Shown one piece after another: positions 16,283-23,906 of a stretch of DNA of 43,067 nucleotides. The notes below the pieces were generated by a model that was given only the letters and a program-made list of their open reading frames with translations, was not told the origin of the DNA and searched no databases. Source of the stretch: Pusillimonas sp. UBA6240. GTDB lineage: Bacteria; Pseudomonadota; Gammaproteobacteria; Burkholderiales; Burkholderiaceae_B. The DNA lies in NCBI GenBank assembly GCA_002441445.1, contig DJWC01000164.1, forward strand, positions 19,971-63,037, given 5' to 3'. Every line of letters begins with the position of its first letter. Position 1 is the first letter of the stretch. The position numbers were made by a program, and so were the translations under genes.

Positions 16283-17542
16283 TCAGAAGCGGTCGATTCG
16301 AAATGGGGAAAGATCTATTGACGGACGGTCGCCGGATAGCAGATCAGCGATTACCTTGCCGGTCATCGGGGCGGCGGTTAAGCCTACATGCTGATGTCCA
16401 AAGGCATAAAACACCGAAGCATGTCTGGATGATCGCCCGATCACCGGCAAGCTGTCGGGAAGCGAAGGGCGGTGGCCCATCCATTGCATGATATTGCCGC
16501 CTTGAATGCCTGGAAACAAGCCGGTTAAATGGCTTCTCAGGATTGTGCTGCGCCGGTAGTCAGGAGGCAGGAAGCCCCCGAATTCGACCATGCCGGCAAT
16601 TCTCAAGCCCATTTCCATTGGGGTCGCAATGACTTTCTGCGAAGGCGACATAATGGGGTAGCGGGGGCCGCGCCCTTCGAAGTCGCATAGGGTGACATGA
16701 TAGCCACGCTCCTGCTGCAAGGGCACAGGCTCTTGGAGGCGCTGGGCAAGCTGTCCCGACCATGCGCCGCAAGCAATGACAAGCTTCTGGATCGAATGCC
16801 GACAGGCCGATGTGTGCAGGTAGGCCGGCTTGCCATTTTCCATGGCAATATCCCGTACATCCGAACGCAAGAACTGGCCGCCGTCGCGTATGAATTCTTT
16901 GAAAAGAACCTGGGCCAAGCGTTGGGGATTCAGTGTAAATCCGCAATTCTCCAATGCGGCGGCAAATTGATACCGTTCAGCAAGCGCAGGCTCCATGTCG
17001 CGAAGCTCGCTGTTCTTAAGCAAGTTCCATCGAACGCCATGTCGCTCGCGTACGCGCCACACCAGTTGATCTTTCTCATAAGCGTACTGATTTTCGTAGA
17101 CGCATAGCACCGGCGAGTCTTTGATCAGTGACTCTGCAGCGGTGTTACGCGTTAAAGCCTTATAGCCTGATACGGTGCTCTCCAATAATGTCTCCAGGGC
17201 GGCCGCTATCCGTTCAACAGATCCGGCTTCGCTGGCTCGCCAGAAGCGCCATAGCCATGGGACCATATTGAAAAGATGCTGCCGCCGTATCGACAATGGA
17301 CCCATTGGATCAAGCAACATGCCCGGCACTTTTTTCAGTATTCCTGGCAAGGACAGGGGGGCTACACCGTAGGCGGCCAATATGCCGGCATTGCCGCGCG
17401 AGCAGCCTTCAGCGGGTTCATTCCTGTCTATAAGGGTGACGCAATGGCCTCTTTTCTGTAGCTGCCGCGCAATGACAACGCCTATTATGCCGGCGCCGAT
17501 GATCGTTGTTCTGGAACCCGGCGATACGGTCGCGGCATTCAT
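16283..17542 (-). CDS. FAD-dependent oxidoreductase, DadA / opine-oxidase-like
   Basis: A DAO-family flavoenzyme of 419 residues that oxidises a C-N bond of an amino acid or N-substituted amino acid. It has the N-terminal FAD motif GAGIIG (16-21), EGCSRGNAGIL near residue 45 as in DadA, the HSIQKLVIACGAWSG strand and the C-terminal GHQHVGLTAAPMTGK. Opine oxidase B subunits (NoxB/OoxB) and D-amino-acid dehydrogenases belong to this family. The divergent LysR gene most resembles NocR/OccR, which supports an opine-like substrate. No OoxA/NoxA partner is seen. The start has a weak ribosome-binding site; no better in-frame start was found. Confidence 0.87.
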   Translation of the reverse strand: MNAATVSPGSRTTIIGAGIIGVVIARQLQKRGHCVTLIDRNEPAEGCSRGNAGILAAYGVAPLSLPGILKKVPGMLLDPMGPLSIRRQHLFNMVPWLWRFWRASEAGSVERIAAALETLLESTVSGYKALTRNTAAESLIKDSPVLCVYENQYAYEKDQLVWRVRERHGVRWNLLKNSELRDMEPALAERYQFAAALENCGFTLNPQRLAQVLFKEFIRDGGQFLRSDVRDIAMENGKPAYLHTSACRHSIQKLVIACGAWSGQLAQRLQEPVPLQQERGYHVTLCDFEGRGPRYPIMSPSQKVIATPMEMGLRIAGMVEFGGFLPPDYRRSTILRSHLTGLFPGIQGGNIMQWMGHRPSLPDSLPVIGRSSRHASVFYAFGHQHVGLTAAPMTGKVIADLLSGDRPSIDLSPFRIDRF

Positions 17543-17737
17543 AGCGAGCGGCCTGCCTGAAGAGCCAACACCCGTGATGGTGGCACGAGGAGCGGTTCCA
17601 CTGAACTAAAGCGGCTGACCGGAAAATTTTTCTTTCTTAAAGCCATTATTGGCTCTCTCCTGAGAGGCATTTAAGTACTTCTGGATCGCAGTATGCGGTT
17701 GCTATGGCTAAAAAACAAATAAGATAAGCGCACAACT

Positions 17738-17756
17738 CTATAAAAGGACTTTATAG
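17738..17756. promoter_or_regulatory. Inverted repeat, candidate LysR operator of the AT-rich cassette
   Basis: CTATAAA-AGGAC-TTTATAG has perfect 7-bp arms and a 5-bp spacer and lies in the 314-bp divergent region between the flavoprotein gene and the LysR gene. It is the only strong dyad I see there, 100 bp from the LysR start. A LysR binding site is inferred. Confidence 0.5.
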
Positions 17757-17856
17757 TGAGCGCTAGTCGCCTGTGTGCAGCGAAATACGGACGGGGAAAA
17801 ACCTCATTTCCTAGGGTAATTCCTTACGAAAGACGAATATCAAGGACGGGGAAACG

Positions 17857-18744
17857 ATGAATATTCGGCAACTCCAAGCGTTACGAGCGGTCATGGAAAC
17901 TCAAACGACTACACAAGCGGCGGAAATACTTGGTGTAACGCAACCGGCGGTCAGCACCCTGATCGCAGGATTGGAAAAGAGCCTGCACATAAAACTTTTC
18001 GAACGCTCTAGAGGACGTTTATGGCCGACACCGGAGGCGTATCGGCTTGCTGATGAAGCGGACACGGTGATCGCCAGTTTCGGCCGGATGGAGCAAAGGG
18101 CGCGCAAACTAAGCGAGCTCAAAAGCGGAGAGTTACGTTTGGCCTCCCTGCCTGGGCCAGGCTTGCAATTCATTCCTCGCTTATTGGCTCGGTTCCTGGC
18201 CGATAAGCCGGAAGTCACCGTACATTTGCAGGTACGATCTTCATCCGAAATTAAGGAATGGGTTGCTGCCCAGTACCTGGATTTAGGCCTGGCAGACCTG
18301 CCCATTGACAACCCTGCGATTCATTACGAGGTTGTGACGATGCGCTGTGTTTGCGTTGTTCCGACTGGCCATTCGCTTGCCGACAAGAAGCTCCTTACCC
18401 CGAAGGATCTGGATAATGTGCCGTTTATCGTTCTAGAGCCGGGGCACATGACCCACACGCGCCTTGCAGCAGCATTTCTTGATTATGACGCGAGGCTCAA
18501 CGTGCGCGTTAGCGTGCAGCTTTTCGCTCCGGCATGTGAGCTTGTGGCGAATGGCGCTGGTGTTTCCCTTGTGGATCCGATTACTGCACAGGCTCACAAG
18601 TCGGACAGGCTAATATCCATCCCTTTTGAACCTGTTATACCATTTTCCATTGCCCTTATGACTCCCGTCGGCAGGCCCTTATCGCTTCTGACTCAAAGCT
18701 TTTTGGAATCTCTTAAAAAGGGTTTTTCCCCTTATATAATTTGA
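17857..18744 (+). CDS. LysR-type regulator, NocR/OccR-like
   Basis: A LysR regulator of 295 residues. The helix-turn-helix covers MNIRQLQALRAVMETQTTTQ and ILGVTQPAVSTLIAGLEKSL. The effector domain has VRSSSEIKEWVAAQYLDLGL, ADLPIDNPAI and GAGVSLVDPITA, which are close to the opine regulators NocR and OccR as I recall them. It starts at 17857 after GGGGAAAC. It is divergent from the flavoprotein / amidohydrolase / Bug genes and shares their lower GC content, so it probably came with them and controls them. The inducer may be the opine-like or N-substituted amino acid substrate. Confidence 0.92.
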   Translation: MNIRQLQALRAVMETQTTTQAAEILGVTQPAVSTLIAGLEKSLHIKLFERSRGRLWPTPEAYRLADEADTVIASFGRMEQRARKLSELKSGELRLASLPGPGLQFIPRLLARFLADKPEVTVHLQVRSSSEIKEWVAAQYLDLGLADLPIDNPAIHYEVVTMRCVCVVPTGHSLADKKLLTPKDLDNVPFIVLEPGHMTHTRLAAAFLDYDARLNVRVSVQLFAPACELVANGAGVSLVDPITAQAHKSDRLISIPFEPVIPFSIALMTPVGRPLSLLTQSFLESLKKGFSPYII

Positions 18745-18771
18745 TTCATCGCTCAGGCCTTTAAGAGTCGG

Positions 18772-18806
18772 CGGGAAGCCTCGATGCCAGACACCGTGGC
18801 TTCCCG
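18772..18806. terminator. Stem-loop terminator between convergent LysR and Bug genes
   Basis: CGGGAAGCC (18772-18780) pairs perfectly with GGCTTCCCG (18798-18806) around a 17-base loop and is followed by TTTA. It stands 27 bp past the LysR stop and 34 bp before the end of the convergent Bug gene. This is also where the AT-richer cassette gives way to high-GC DNA. Confidence 0.5.
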
Positions 18807-18840
18807 TTTATGTATCAATCGTCCGGTCAAAAAGCCACCA

Positions 18841-19842
18841 TCAATTACCCGAAATGGTTATGTTGCGGTCCTTGATGATCTTGGCCCATTTTCCGGATTC
18901 TTCCTTGATGTCCTTCTGGAATTGTTCCGGGGTGTTGCCCACGGCCTGCATGCCCAGGGACGCCAGTTTTTCCTTGACGTCTTTCATGGCCAGCACCTTG
19001 GCCGTATCTTGCTGGATCTTTTTCACGACGGCGTCCGGCGTGCCCTTGGGCACGATGAAGCCGAACCAGCCGTAGTTCTCGAAGCCCGGCACGCCGCTTT
19101 CCGCCACGGTGGGCACGTTCGGCAGCATGGGAGCCCTTTCCTTGCTGGTCACGGCCAACGCGTTGATCCGGCCGCTTTCCACCAGCGGCGTGGCTGCGCC
19201 GATATTGCCCACCACCAGGTCGATCTGACCGGCCATCAAGTCCGTAAAGGCCGCCGCTTCGCCGCGGTAGGGAACGTGGGTGAACTGTACATTGGCGGCA
19301 TGGGAAAAGTTTTCACCCGCCATATGCACTTGGCTGCCCAGGCCGGCCGAGCCCATGTTCAGCGATTTGGGCTGCTTCTTGGCCAGATCCAGCAGTTCCT
19401 TCAGATTCTTGGCCGGCACTTTCTTGGATGTCGCCACCACCATCGGGCCTTGGGCCACATTGGTTACCGGCACGAAGTCCTTGTCGACATCGAAAGGCAG
19501 GGTTTTGTACAGGTGGGGGTTGACGGTCAGGATGCTGCCCGAGGCCATCAAGATGGTGTAGCCGTCCGGTTTGGCCTGGGCGACGATGCCGCTGCCTATG
19601 TTGCCGCCCGCGCCCAGCTTGTTGTCGATGACGACGCTTTGCTTCCACATTTCGCCCAGTTTCTGGCCGACCAGGCGCGCCACCACGTCTGTGGTGCCGC
19701 CGGCGGAGAACGGGACGACGATGGTTATCGGCTTGTCGGGCCAGTTGGCTGCGAAAGCCGCGGGGGCGCTCAGGCCGGCGGCGAAAACGGATGCGGCGAG
19801 CAACAGGGTGGTGCGCCGTAGTGGGCGAAAATGTGAGTCCAT
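18841..19842 (-). CDS. Bug-family (TctC) periplasmic solute-binding receptor
   Basis: A Bug receptor of 333 residues with a signal peptide (RRTTLLLAASVFAAG to PAAFA). Family loops are VVPFSAGGTTDVVARL, VIDNKLGAGGNIGSG, KPDGYTILMAS and HVPYRGEAAAFTDLMAGQ. A clear GGAGG precedes ATG 19842. It lies on the same strand as suyA, suyB and a second Bug gene and 162 bp after that gene, so it may be a distal member of the sulfolactate operon or separately expressed. Base composition is back to the high-GC norm, unlike the cassette to its left. Confidence 0.92.
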   Translation of the reverse strand: MDSHFRPLRRTTLLLAASVFAAGLSAPAAFAANWPDKPITIVVPFSAGGTTDVVARLVGQKLGEMWKQSVVIDNKLGAGGNIGSGIVAQAKPDGYTILMASGSILTVNPHLYKTLPFDVDKDFVPVTNVAQGPMVVATSKKVPAKNLKELLDLAKKQPKSLNMGSAGLGSQVHMAGENFSHAANVQFTHVPYRGEAAAFTDLMAGQIDLVVGNIGAATPLVESGRINALAVTSKERAPMLPNVPTVAESGVPGFENYGWFGFIVPKGTPDAVVKKIQQDTAKVLAMKDVKEKLASLGMQAVGNTPEQFQKDIKEESGKWAKIIKDRNITISGN

Positions 19843-19910
19843 GAATGCCTCCAGGTATATTTATGCATATTGGGTACTGCCAGTGTTGCGTTGTTGCGAA
19901 AACGGTTAGA

Positions 19911-20003
19911 GGCGAGGCCCTTCAAGAAGCCTCGCCATTGAGAGAGACCAGCCTGTTCCGGCCCGGCGGTCGCGGGTAGCTGCCTGGACAAGGCCGGGGC
20001 CTT
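19911..20003 (-). terminator. Stem-loops downstream of the second Bug gene
   Basis: On the minus strand, just after the stop at 20005, AAGGC/GCCTT forms a small hairpin (19990-20003). Further on, GGCGAGGC pairs with GCCTCGCC (19911-19918 with 19929-19936, 10-base loop). Neither has a clear U-run, so partial termination or mRNA 3'-end protection is possible. Confidence 0.35.
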
Positions 20004-20004
20004 A

Positions 20005-21018
20005 TCAAGTCGCCGAGATGCCGGCGCTCTTGATGATGTCGCGCCAGCGCTTGACTTCGCTTTCCAGGTGCTGCTTGAACTCGGCCGGCCCGCGGGGTTG
20101 CGGGATGAAGCCGAGCTGAACCATGGACTGGCGCATGGCGGGGGTATCCACCTGCTCCACAATGGCCTTGCCTATCTTCCGCACGATGTCGTCCGGCGTG
20201 CCGGCCGGCGCCAGCACGCCGGTCATGTTCTCGACGATCAAATCCGGCATGCCCGCCTCCGCCACTGTGGGCACGTCGGGCAGATCGGGGCTGCGCTGCG
20301 TGGTGGTGACCGCCAGCGCGCGCAAGGCGCCGCTCTTGACGTGAGGCAGGGATTCCGGATAGTTGGAAAAAATCACATCCAGATGCCCGCCCATCAGGTC
20401 GGTAAGCGATGGCGCGCCGCCTTTATACGGGATGTGCGTCAGCTTGTTGCCGGTCAGGCGCTGGTATAGGGCCAGGGTCAGATGCGGCGGTGTGCCGTTG
20501 CCGCTGGAGCCCGCATTCAGGCTGCGCGATTTGGCGGCCTTGTCCAGGTCCGCCATGCTGCGGATGTCGCTCTTGGCATTGACGACGACCATCATCGATG
20601 AAGCGGCCAGACCCGCAAGGGGTGTCAGATCCTTGAGCAGATCGTAGCCGGCCCGCCCTTCGAACAGGGTGGCGTTGGATGCGTGGGTAAGCGTGATGGC
20701 CAGCCATGTATAGCCGTCCGGCGTGGAACGGGCGACATGGGCGGCGCCGATATTGGCGCTGCCGCCGGCCCGGTTTTCAACGACGACATTCCAGCCTTGC
20801 GCGCTGGTCAGGGCTTTCGCCACCGCCCGGGCGGCGACGTCCGTCAGGCCGCCGGGCGCAAAAGGCACGACATAATTGATGGGCCGGTTGGGCCAGCCCT
20901 CGGCCGCCGCGGCCAGGGCCGAGGCGGGCAGCAGCCCGGCGAGCCCCGCCGCGCCGGCGGCTTGCAATAGCCGGCGGCGAGCGGGGTCGGTACAGGGGTG
21001 GAAGGAAATGCGTTTCAT
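20005..21018 (-). CDS. Bug-family (TctC) periplasmic receptor, probable sulfolactate-operon member
   Basis: A Bug receptor of 337 residues. The export signal holds PARRRLLQAAG, a twin-arginine-like motif followed by a hydrophobic stretch to ASALAAAAEG, so Tat export is possible. Family loops are VVPFAPGGLTDVAARA, VVENRAGGSANIGAA, PDGYTWLAI and HIPYKGGAPSLTDLMGG. The ribosome-binding site AAGGAGAC is strong. It starts 84 bp after suyB, with a 7-bp GC hairpin between, in the order suyA-suyB-bug. It is therefore the best candidate for a sulfolactate receptor, although no TctAB partners are present. Confidence 0.92.
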   Translation of the reverse strand: MKRISFHPCTDPARRRLLQAAGAAGLAGLLPASALAAAAEGWPNRPINYVVPFAPGGLTDVAARAVAKALTSAQGWNVVVENRAGGSANIGAAHVARSTPDGYTWLAITLTHASNATLFEGRAGYDLLKDLTPLAGLAASSMMVVVNAKSDIRSMADLDKAAKSRSLNAGSSGNGTPPHLTLALYQRLTGNKLTHIPYKGGAPSLTDLMGGHLDVIFSNYPESLPHVKSGALRALAVTTTQRSPDLPDVPTVAEAGMPDLIVENMTGVLAPAGTPDDIVRKIGKAIVEQVDTPAMRQSMVQLGFIPQPRGPAEFKQHLESEVKRWRDIIKSAGISAT

Positions 21019-21058
21019 GTCTCTGTCTCCTTCTTGATGTTTTTGTCCGGATGGAATC

Positions 21059-21075
21059 CGCCGCCCCCGGCGGCG
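21059..21075 (-). other. Intercistronic hairpin between suyB and the Bug gene
   Basis: CGCCGCC-CCC-GGCGGCG gives a perfect 7-bp GC stem between suyB and the downstream receptor gene, with no T-run. As at 4504-4519, a stable stem precedes a Bug gene, which could set a different transcript level for the receptor. Confidence 0.45.
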
Positions 21076-21102
21076 CCGGGGCCGGTTGCCTGGCGGCGTG
21101 CG

Positions 21103-22278
21103 TCAGGCGCTTTCGAACAGGCGTGTCAGGACGAACTCGCGGTGGCCCAGCGCTTCGGCGGCGGTCCAGCGGCCGTTGATCGTGGCCATCATGCATTCCA
21201 ACAGCTTGTCGCCGGCCTGGTCCAGGTCGATCTCGCGTTGCAGCAGGGCGGACGTATCCACGTCGATATGCTCGGACATGGTGCGCACCGTGCGGGGATT
21301 GGCGCAAATCTTGATGACCGGCAGTATGGGGTTGCCGATCACGTTGCCCTGCCCGGTGGGGAAGAAGTGCACGGCAAAGCCCGAAGCGGCGCACAGCGTG
21401 ACCATTTCCGCGGCCGCGGACGAAGAATCCATGAACCACAGGCCCTTGCCCGTAGGTGTTTCGGCCTTGTCCAGCACGCCGTCCACCTTGCACTTCTTGC
21501 CTATTTTCTGGATGTTGCCCATCGCTTTTTCTTCGATGGTCGTCAGGCCGCCCGCGATATTGCCCTTGGTCGGCTGCGATTCCGACAAATCGCTAGTCTT
21601 CCAGCGGTTGATCATGTCCTGGTAGCGGTCGAACATGAACATGAAGCGCTCGCGCACCTGATCGTTGGCGCAGCGCTGCGCGACGATGTGTTCACCGCCC
21701 GTGATTTCCGATGTTTCGCCGAATACCAGCGTGCTGCCCAGCTCGTACAGCTTGTCGAAGGCATTGCCCACGGTGGGATTGCCACCGCAGCCGGATGTGG
21801 TGTCCGATTCGCCGCACTTGGTGGATACCCACAGGTCGCTGATGGGGCATTCCTGGCGGCTGAGGCCGGTGGCGTAGTGCACGAATTCCTTGGCCTTGCG
21901 CGATGCGCGCATGATGGTGTCGTGGTCGCCGTGCAGTTCGATGCTGAAGCCGGCCACAGGCTTGCCGGTGGCGGCGATGCCGTCCACCACGCGCTTGGTC
22001 CAGCCTTCTTCGATGCCGATCACAATGACGGCGGCCACATTGGGGTTGCTGCCGGTGCCGATCAGGGTGCGGAAGTGCAGTTCCAGGTCTTCGCCGAACT
22101 GCAGGCGGCCGTAGGGGTGGGGCAGGGCCATGGTGCCCTTGATGTTGTTGGCGACCGCTTCACAGGCCGCGTTGGAAATATCGTCCACGGGCAGGACGAT
22201 GACATGGTTGCGCACGCCTACGCGGCCGTTGTCGCGCCGGTATCCCATGAAGGTGGTGTTGGCTGAAATGACTGCCAT
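21103..22278 (-). CDS. suyB: Sulfolactate sulfo-lyase large subunit (SuyB, UxaA family)
   Basis: The catalytic subunit of (2R)-sulfolactate sulfo-lyase, which splits sulfolactate to pyruvate and sulfite in the cytoplasm (391 residues). It belongs to the altronate/galactarate dehydratase (UxaA) family. FMGYRRDNGRVGVRNHVIV, IVIGIEEGWTKRVVDG, STKCGESDTTSGCGGNPTVG, FFPTGQGNVIGNPILPVIKI and the C-terminal HREFVLTRLFESA agree with SuyB as I remember it. The Cys residues in the KCGESD block suit the iron centre of this family. It is preceded by AGGAGCTTCCAA and lies 42 bp after suyA. The two dehydrogenase genes nearby match the known sulfolactate inversion pathway, which supports SuyB over altronate dehydratase. 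Confidence 0.9.
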   Translation of the reverse strand: MAVISANTTFMGYRRDNGRVGVRNHVIVLPVDDISNAACEAVANNIKGTMALPHPYGRLQFGEDLELHFRTLIGTGSNPNVAAVIVIGIEEGWTKRVVDGIAATGKPVAGFSIELHGDHDTIMRASRKAKEFVHYATGLSRQECPISDLWVSTKCGESDTTSGCGGNPTVGNAFDKLYELGSTLVFGETSEITGGEHIVAQRCANDQVRERFMFMFDRYQDMINRWKTSDLSESQPTKGNIAGGLTTIEEKAMGNIQKIGKKCKVDGVLDKAETPTGKGLWFMDSSSAAAEMVTLCAASGFAVHFFPTGQGNVIGNPILPVIKICANPRTVRTMSEHIDVDTSALLQREIDLDQAGDKLLECMMATINGRWTAAEALGHREFVLTRLFESA

Positions 22279-22320
22279 TTGGAAGCTCCTGTTTATAGTC
22301 TTTGGGTGGGGCGGGCGGGA

Positions 22321-22602
22321 TTACCAGCGCTTGGTTTTGATGTTCTGGACGTGGGCATGGTCGCCCGCCTTGATGGGCGCGACCACCTTGCCGATATCGA
22401 CGCCGTACTTGTATACGGTGTCGCCTACGTTCATGTCCTTCAAGGCCACTTTGTGGCCGATGGGGATGTCCTGCTGGGCCTTGACGTGGATCATCTTGTC
22501 CTCGTCCATAATCCAGGCGGTAAGCTCGGTACCAGCCTTGATCCCTTCCACCACGGCGACCGCCACCGTGTCCTTCGCGTCGTGCAATACGGCATGAATC
22601 AT
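22321..22602 (-). CDS. suyA: Sulfolactate sulfo-lyase small subunit (SuyA, SAF domain)
   Basis: The small subunit of sulfolactate sulfo-lyase (93 residues), a single SAF-type domain that in related enzymes is the N-terminal part of UxaA. Features are KDTVAVAVVEGIKAGTEL, QQDIPIGHKVALKDMNVGD and VYKYGVDIGKVVAPIKAGDH, followed by the terminal HVQNIKTKRW. The ATG at 22602 has GAGGA upstream. It is the first gene of the minus-strand operon suyA-suyB-bug, about 55 bp from a well-formed sigma-70 promoter. Confidence 0.9.
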   Translation of the reverse strand: MIHAVLHDAKDTVAVAVVEGIKAGTELTAWIMDEDKMIHVKAQQDIPIGHKVALKDMNVGDTVYKYGVDIGKVVAPIKAGDHAHVQNIKTKRW

Positions 22603-22664
22603 TGTCGTCCTCTTTCATAGAAAAAACGCCGGCAGGCACGGCCTGGCGCGGCACCATGAGCAAA

Positions 22665-22693
22665 ATCTTATGCCCTTAATACATACATGTCAA
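22665..22693 (-). promoter_or_regulatory. Sigma-70-type promoter of suyAB
   Basis: Read on the minus strand, TTGACA (22693-22688), a 17-bp spacer and TAAGAT (22670-22665) form a near-consensus promoter pointing at suyA. The -35 box is the reverse complement of the first bases of the shared motif at 22688-22708, so a protein bound to the motif would cover the -35 element. Confidence 0.65.
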
Positions 22694-22708
22694 GCATATC
22701 ATCTATAT
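22688..22708. promoter_or_regulatory. Shared operator candidate, copy 1 (suyAB side)
   Basis: TGTCAAGC-ATA-TCATCTATAT. The same two blocks recur at 23825-23845 with only the central three bases changed (18 of 21 identical). Partly overlapping it is the dyad CATAT-CATCT-ATATG (22695-22709), enclosed by ACATAC...GTATGT (22681-22725). The location over the -35 suggests repression by the GntR-type regulator encoded between the copies. Confidence 0.65.
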
Positions 22709-22958
22709 GAATTTGCCAAGTATGTGTAATATGGCGACTGGGGCAGGTATGGCGGCTGGGTCAGGCGCGACAAGGCCCATGGGCGAACGGCGGAGCGTCG
22801 CTTGCTGGTTGGGGCGCGTGCCAGGCCCGAAGCAGATGGAAGCGGGGCAGGCGTAGGGGCGGGCTCAGGGCGGAGTCGGGGCGGACCTGTGGCCTCGGCC
22901 TATACAATGGCGGCTTCCGCATCCATGGCTGATTCATTTTCATCGTGCACGCATCGTT

Positions 22959-23711
22959 ATGATTACAAGACTGTCGCAACTCAGCCCTTCCGGCACACCG
23001 CTGTATCAGCAGGCCAAGCGCGCCGTCCTCGCCGCCATGGCCGCCGGCGAATGGAAGCAGGGCGAAGCCATTCCGCCCGAGAAGTTGCTTGCGGAGCGTT
23101 TCGGCGTGTCCATAGGCACGCTGCGCAAGGCCATCGACGAACTGGCCGCTGAAAACATCCTGGTGCGCCATCAGGGCCGCGGCACTTTCGTCGCCATCCA
23201 TGCGCACAATCAGCACTTCTTCAGATTTTTCCGCGTCGTGCGCCAAGACGGCACCAAGACCTATCCCACCACAGAGCTGCTGCGTTTCCGCCGTCTGCGC
23301 GCGTCCGAAGAGGCCAGGGAAAAACTGGTGCTGGGGGCAGGGGCTTATGTCTACGAATTCGTGAATCTGCTCAGCCTGAACGGCGACAAGGTCATCGTGG
23401 ACACCATATGCGTGCCCGAGACGCTGTTTCGCGGCCTGACGCGCGAACAATTGCGCACCCGGCCCAGCACCCTGTACAGCTTCTACCAAGAGGTCTTCGG
23501 CATCAATGTCATCGCAACCTCGGAGCGGGTGCGCGTGGCGCTGGCCGATGCCGACCACGCGGCCTGGCTGGGCGTAGCGCCTGGCAGCGCCCTGCTGGAT
23601 CTGCGGCGCGTCGCCTATTCCTACAACAAGCTGCCGGTGGAATGGCGAGTCTCCCGTATCAATACGCAATCCTATGAATACATAGGGCTGGATAATACCG
23701 GCGCATCCTGA
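22959..23711 (+). CDS. GntR-family (HutC/UTRA) regulator, probable regulator of the sulfolactate genes
   Basis: A GntR regulator of 250 residues. The winged helix is at residues about 15-80 (GTPLYQQAKRAVLAAMAAGE, AERFGVSIGTLRKAIDELAA, VRHQGRGTFVA). A UTRA effector domain follows (about 95-245: RFRRLRASEEAREKL, LLDLRRVAYSYNKLPVEWRV). It sits between suyA (-) and the slcC-like gene (+), and the promoter regions on both sides share one motif, so it is the obvious regulator of both operons. The ligand is probably sulfolactate or a related intermediate, since UTRA domains bind small carboxylates, sugars and similar molecules. Confidence 0.9.
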   Translation: MITRLSQLSPSGTPLYQQAKRAVLAAMAAGEWKQGEAIPPEKLLAERFGVSIGTLRKAIDELAAENILVRHQGRGTFVAIHAHNQHFFRFFRVVRQDGTKTYPTTELLRFRRLRASEEAREKLVLGAGAYVYEFVNLLSLNGDKVIVDTICVPETLFRGLTREQLRTRPSTLYSFYQEVFGINVIATSERVRVALADADHAAWLGVAPGSALLDLRRVAYSYNKLPVEWRVSRINTQSYEYIGLDNTGAS

Positions 23712-23824
23712 GCGGCCGCCGGCCCTCGGCCGGCTTTCGTCGTCCTGAGGGGCGGCAGTGCGCCGGCGTTCGTCCGAGGAAACTCCCCGCGCCAGTGGTT
23801 GATCAGGCGGCCGGCTCGCTTCAG

Positions 23825-23845
23825 TGTCAAGCGATTCATCTATAT
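23825..23845. promoter_or_regulatory. Shared operator candidate, copy 2 (slcC side)
   Basis: TGTCAAGC-GAT-TCATCTATAT, the second copy of the motif at 22688-22708. It lies 7 bp upstream of the -35 box of the slcC-like promoter. TGTCAA (23825-23830) and TTGACA (23853-23858) are also inverted repeats of each other, enclosing the motif. Confidence 0.65.
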
Positions 23846-23852
23846 CATTCAG

Positions 23853-23882
23853 TTGACATAGAACGGAACCCGAGAGTACCAT
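23853..23882 (+). promoter_or_regulatory. Sigma-70-type promoter of the slcC-comC genes
   Basis: TTGACA (23853-23858), an 18-bp spacer and TACCAT (23877-23882) point at the slcC-like start at 23907. The -35 is consensus and the -10 matches four of six positions. Confidence 0.55.
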
Positions 23883-23906
23883 CAGTGCCCATTCAGGGGA
23901 GGCGCG

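Noticed and set aside
13797..18840. Attachment-site-like direct repeats flanking the AT-richer cassette
   Set aside because: Only a shared TATCAAT was found at the two ends. No integrase, tRNA or inverted repeat is present, so the ends cannot be assigned to a mobile element.
21103..22602. Altronate or galactarate dehydratase split into two genes
   Set aside because: The UxaA family allows this, but neighbouring SlcC- and ComC-like dehydrogenases and the absence of hexuronate genes favour sulfolactate sulfo-lyase.
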